Shown piece by piece: positions 33,915 through 36,158 of a stretch of 36,158 nt of DNA. The position numbers were made by a program, and so were the translations under genes. Every line of letters starts with the position of its first letter. The stretch's first letter is position 1. Below the pieces are notes generated by a model that saw only the letters and a program-made list of their open reading frames with translations, ran no database searches and had not been told where the DNA came from. This DNA is from a virus, in the IMG/VR virus record IMGVR_UViG_3300034072_000615, positions 1 to 36,158 of that record; one strand, 5' to 3'.

Positions 33915-34679
33915 TTACATTAACCCTCTACGCCGGAAAGCAAGGATAGCTTCTCGCGTTGCTTTAGACCGAACAATATCACTTGGTCTATTGAAGTCCA
34001 CAAATGACCAAGGTAAGTTCACATCTTCTTCCTTCATCTTCAAGGCTAAAGACAATCCGTTTTCTTCCTTCAAATCTGTCTGAAGAATATCACCAGCAAA
34101 TACCATTGTTGCGTTTTCGCCTAAACGGGTTACTACTTTGACAAATTCCTTCACTGTAAGGTCTTCCGCTTCGTCGCAAATGATGTAGCAGTTCTTTAAG
34201 CTACGCCCTTTCACAACCTCTAACGGAATAAACTCGATAGCTCCTGATTCAATAGCCAACTCTGTTACATTACGACCAAGCTTCTCATACAAAGTATCAA
34301 GAATAGGCGCAAGCCAGTGCTTTGCTTTCTCTACCAAAGAACCACTGAAATACCCAAGAGATTTTGAACTTGATGTCGCAGGTCGAATCAAATAAATCTT
34401 GTCAATTTCACCTAAATACCACTTCTCTGCGGCTACACAAGTTGGGATGTAACTTTTCGATGATCCCGCGAAGCCAGTAGCTATCACAACAGGAGACTCC
34501 CAGCAGAATCTGATATATTCTGCTTGCAAGTCATTCATAGGTTTAACAGATTGAAACTTCTCTTTGCGTTCTTCTAAGTGTTTTGGGTCAATAGCTCGTT
34601 GACCACCTTCAGCCACTTTCTTAGCTCGTGTAACTTTACGTTCACGCACTTTACGACCACCACCATGCTCTAAAGTCAT
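33915..34679 (-). CDS. PhoH-like ATPase (254 aa)
   Basis: A basic N-terminus (residues 9-22), then VIATGFAGSSKSYIPTCVAA (P-loop 69-76), YLIRPATSSSKSLGYFSGSL, Walker B YIICDEAEDLT (D169, E170) and VFAGDILQTDL (D197, Q200). Order and spacing match the PhoH family, widespread in phages and probably RNA-related ATPases. The P-loop is unusual: GFAGSSKS has Ser where GKT/GKS normally has Gly. AAGGAG precedes the ATG. An HNH gene follows 1 bp later. Confidence 0.85.
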   Translation of the reverse strand: MTLEHGGGRKVRERKVTRAKKVAEGGQRAIDPKHLEERKEKFQSVKPMNDLQAEYIRFCWESPVVIATGFAGSSKSYIPTCVAAEKWYLGEIDKIYLIRPATSSSKSLGYFSGSLVEKAKHWLAPILDTLYEKLGRNVTELAIESGAIEFIPLEVVKGRSLKNCYIICDEAEDLTVKEFVKVVTRLGENATMVFAGDILQTDLKEENGLSLALKMKEEDVNLPWSFVDFNRPSDIVRSKATREAILAFRRRGLM

Positions 34680-34696
34680 CCAATACTCCTTATTAA

Positions 34697-34867
34697 TTAT
34701 TTGAAATAAATTTCATCTCGCAAATCTTTCACACTACCAACAAGCGCATCCCAAAGACTCTCCGGCTCTCTATTCGGAAGTATGACCTTAAATATAGCAA
34801 CAGTAGGTGTCAATAAGCACACTAAAACAAACACACCAACAGTAAAACGTAGATGATTAAGCCACAT
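34697..34867 (-). CDS. Small membrane protein (56 aa)
   Basis: Residues 8-30 (FTVGVFVLVCLLTPTVAIFK) form one transmembrane helix. The rest is PNREPESLWDALVGSVKDLR DEIYFK, a short amphipathic helix. TAGGAGAAA precedes the ATG and it overlaps the upstream gene by 11 bp. Function unknown. Confidence 0.6.
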   Translation of the reverse strand: MWLNHLRFTVGVFVLVCLLTPTVAIFKVILPNREPESLWDALVGSVKDLRDEIYFK

Positions 34868-35051
34868 GATTTTCTCCTAAATATTCGTTAATCCATTTAT
34901 GTAACAACATTAATTTCTCTTTACTGAGAAATACACAGTCACAGTTTGCGTAAATGGAATCAATATGAAAACATACTTCATCACTACCTTCCGAACTTAT
35001 GCGAAGTATGTCATCATATTCCTTTTCACAACAAAGCTCTAATTCTGACAT
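34857..35051 (-). CDS. Hypothetical Cys-rich acidic protein (64 aa)
   Basis: Five cysteines (ELCCEKEYDD, VCFHIDSIYANCDCVF) suggest metal binding but not a standard CxxC pair. The C-terminal half is helical (SKEKLMLLHKWINEYLGE). No family recognised. Confidence 0.55.
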   Translation of the reverse strand: MSELELCCEKEYDDILRISSEGSDEVCFHIDSIYANCDCVFLSKEKLMLLHKWINEYLGENHVA

Positions 35052-35057
35052 ACTGCC

Positions 35058-35258
35058 TCACAAATATTTATACAATATGTCAACTTCATAATCATCCAGA
35101 ATAACAGCTTCTGGTTTATTAGCTAATCGCACTAACGTTTCAAACTTGCGGAAAATTTCCTCACGTTCAAAATCAAATACGCTAGGCTTCACTTGGTTAT
35201 CATCGAGATAACGTTCCATAGCTGTGATTACAGTATCTACGCTGAATTTAAGCTGCAT
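35058..35258 (-). CDS. Hypothetical helical protein (66 aa)
   Basis: MQLKFSVDTVITAMERYLDD, then a helix (FEREEIFRKFETLVRLANKP) and an acidic end. It overlaps the upstream gene by 11 bp, with GGAGAAATATA as ribosome site. No family recognised. Confidence 0.55.
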   Translation of the reverse strand: MQLKFSVDTVITAMERYLDDNQVKPSVFDFEREEIFRKFETLVRLANKPEAVILDDYEVDILYKYL

Positions 35259-35589
35259 TATATTTCTCCCATAGTTCTGTTAATTTGGCTTCCAGTTGCT
35301 TAGGATCAATTTGTGACAGTAAGTTCTCTGTCAAGACACCATCTAATGACAGGATACGTTGTAAGTACTTCTGCTGATAGTTTACAATTTCTTGAATTTC
35401 ATCTTCGTTGAACTCTTTAGTAAACCATGCAACATAAGCATCTCGAATACCGCAAGTAGCAATAGACCATTGCATGAACTCAGTAGCCATCTCTTCAGAG
35501 ATACCTTCACCCATAATCTGCTGTACCATTTTAGGCAGTAAGATGTCTAGCGATGTATCCGCTAACAATTCATAATTGTTTTTTGTCAT
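35248..35589 (-). CDS. Hypothetical helical protein (113 aa)
   Basis: Predicted all-helical and acidic (LDILLPKMVQQIMGEGISEE, FNEDEIQEIVNYQQKYLQRI). The pattern 'F.....E.....FMQW...T.GI..A....F...E..EI..F' is known to me from host-modulating phage proteins without role. GAGGAGAATTTACA precedes the ATG. Confidence 0.55.
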   Translation of the reverse strand: MTKNNYELLADTSLDILLPKMVQQIMGEGISEEMATEFMQWSIATCGIRDAYVAWFTKEFNEDEIQEIVNYQQKYLQRILSLDGVLTENLLSQIDPKQLEAKLTELWEKYNAA

Positions 35590-35601
35590 TGTAAATTCTC
35601 C

Positions 35602-35976
35602 TCAATAAACCAGTTTAATTTCAACATCATGGATGAGTTGATAAAAGTAAATGCGAATATCTGTAGGTGAACCATATTCTAAGCTATACTCGTGATAACC
35701 TACAAATGATTCCGTTCTACCTCGCTCAGCGAAGAACAGTGACGTATCTTCATTATACTCATATTCACCACCTTTCCAACCAAAGAAGGTTTCACTGAGA
35801 AGTTCTCTACATGTTTCAATCATAGAACTAACTTTTACCTCATGATCAGCAACCTCAACTGAAGCACAATCATACATTCCACGATAACTGTGTGGGTTTT
35901 TAAATCCGTGAATTAAAATTTCATCAGGATCTTTACTTTCTAAAAAGTTTAACATATCTCCAATAGTAATTTGCAT
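35602..35976 (-). CDS. Conserved phage protein (124 aa)
   Basis: MQITIGDMLNFLESKDPDEI, later CRELLSETFFGWKGGEYEYN and EDTSLFFAERGRTESFVGYH. 'LLSE.F.GWKGGEY..' with a following Gly/Tyr-rich part is a pattern common to small proteins of many enterobacterial phages; function unknown. GAGGAGAGAA precedes the ATG. First gene after the promoter at 36010-36037. Confidence 0.65.
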   Translation of the reverse strand: MQITIGDMLNFLESKDPDEILIHGFKNPHSYRGMYDCASVEVADHEVKVSSMIETCRELLSETFFGWKGGEYEYNEDTSLFFAERGRTESFVGYHEYSLEYGSPTDIRIYFYQLIHDVEIKLVY

Positions 35977-36009
35977 TATATTCTCTCCTCAATAATTAAT
36001 CATCATTCA

Positions 36010-36037
36010 ATACTACCACTAATTTCTCATTTGTCAA
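36010..36037 (-). promoter_or_regulatory. Sigma70-like promoter
   Basis: Minus strand TTGACA (36037-36032), 16 bp, TAGTAT (36015-36010). It begins in the stop codon of the right-edge gene and serves the 124-aa gene and beyond. Confidence 0.6.
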
Positions 36038-36158
36038 TAGACTGCACCAAAGTTTTCCAAATAGGCTTCTAAATCCTTCAAGATCTCCATTCGACAATCA
36101 TCAGGATTGAAACGCAGAGGTGTTTTATATTTCAACTTTCCTTGATAGTACACCATAC
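36034..36158 (-). CDS. Small protein at the right edge, possibly partial (40 or more aa)
   Basis: From an ATG at 36156: MVYYQGKLKYKTPLRFNPDD, then CRMEILKDLEAYLENFGAVY. The frame is open to the window edge, so the true start may lie outside. No ribosome site is visible. No family recognised. Confidence 0.45.
   Translation of the reverse strand, partial: MVYYQGKLKYKTPLRFNPDDCRMEILKDLEAYLENFGAVY

Overview
The window reads as a middle piece of a large, AT-rich, probably strictly lytic tailed-phage genome. The reasons are a T7-type replisome (family A DNA polymerase, gp4-like primase-helicase, 5'-3' exonuclease, SSB with an acidic tail), a nested Rz/Rz1 spanin pair, PhoH, dNMP kinase, a ClpP-like protease, several free-standing homing nucleases, and dozens of tightly packed, translationally coupled (ATGA, TAATG) small genes without recognisable relatives. 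No integrase, terminase, capsid or tail-assembly cluster is present. Perfect sigma70-type promoters, Fur-box-like palindromes and the spanins suggest a gammaproteobacterial host, but the sequence does not name one. The combination resembles large phages that carry a T7-like replisome in a genome above 100 kb; I cannot place it further.

Layout. (1) 1-13055, minus strand: replication operon. It starts at a promoter near 13100, runs through about 12 small genes, then primase-helicase, DNA polymerase, SSB, an SPFH/prohibitin-like protein and a DsbA-like protein, and ends in a partial PIN/FEN-type exonuclease at the left edge. HNH homing endonucleases sit on either side of this core (4294-4773, 5498-6136). 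An internal consensus promoter (5487-5514) restarts transcription after the second one. (2) 13152-19455, plus strand: small accessory genes, a degenerate HNH gene, an HNH-AP2 endonuclease, then after a 475-bp non-coding stretch a block of about ten tiny genes with A-rich Shine-Dalgarno leaders, ending at a terminator. (3) 19456-20506: about 1 kb without genes but full of palindromes and repeats, a candidate origin or control region. (4) 20510-23050, plus strand: a phage SF2-like ATPase followed by two GIY-YIG-type nucleases. Between them is a 20-codon remnant resembling the ATPase's own C-terminus, which suggests nuclease insertion. (5) 23066-29455, minus strand: more than 20 small genes plus the Rz/Rz1 lysis genes under a perfect consensus promoter. 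(6) 29627-30223, plus strand: a single virion-like beta-rich protein with its own promoter and terminator. (7) 30246-36158, minus strand: a holin-like membrane protein, dNMP kinase, ClpP-like protease, an HNH homing endonuclease ending in a 13-bp hairpin, PhoH, and small genes.

How the parts fit: the replisome genes copy the genome, dNMP kinase supplies nucleotides, PhoH/ClpP/SPFH and the many small membrane proteins are likely host-takeover functions, and Rz/Rz1 (perhaps with the 91-aa membrane protein) complete lysis. The most unusual material is regulatory. It comprises three near-perfect Fur-type 7-1-7 palindromes in the two non-coding regions, consensus promoters whose -10 lies in the loop of an inverted repeat, a promoter overlapping a terminator hairpin, and a pair of diverged ~65-bp inverted repeats bracketing a two-gene cassette.
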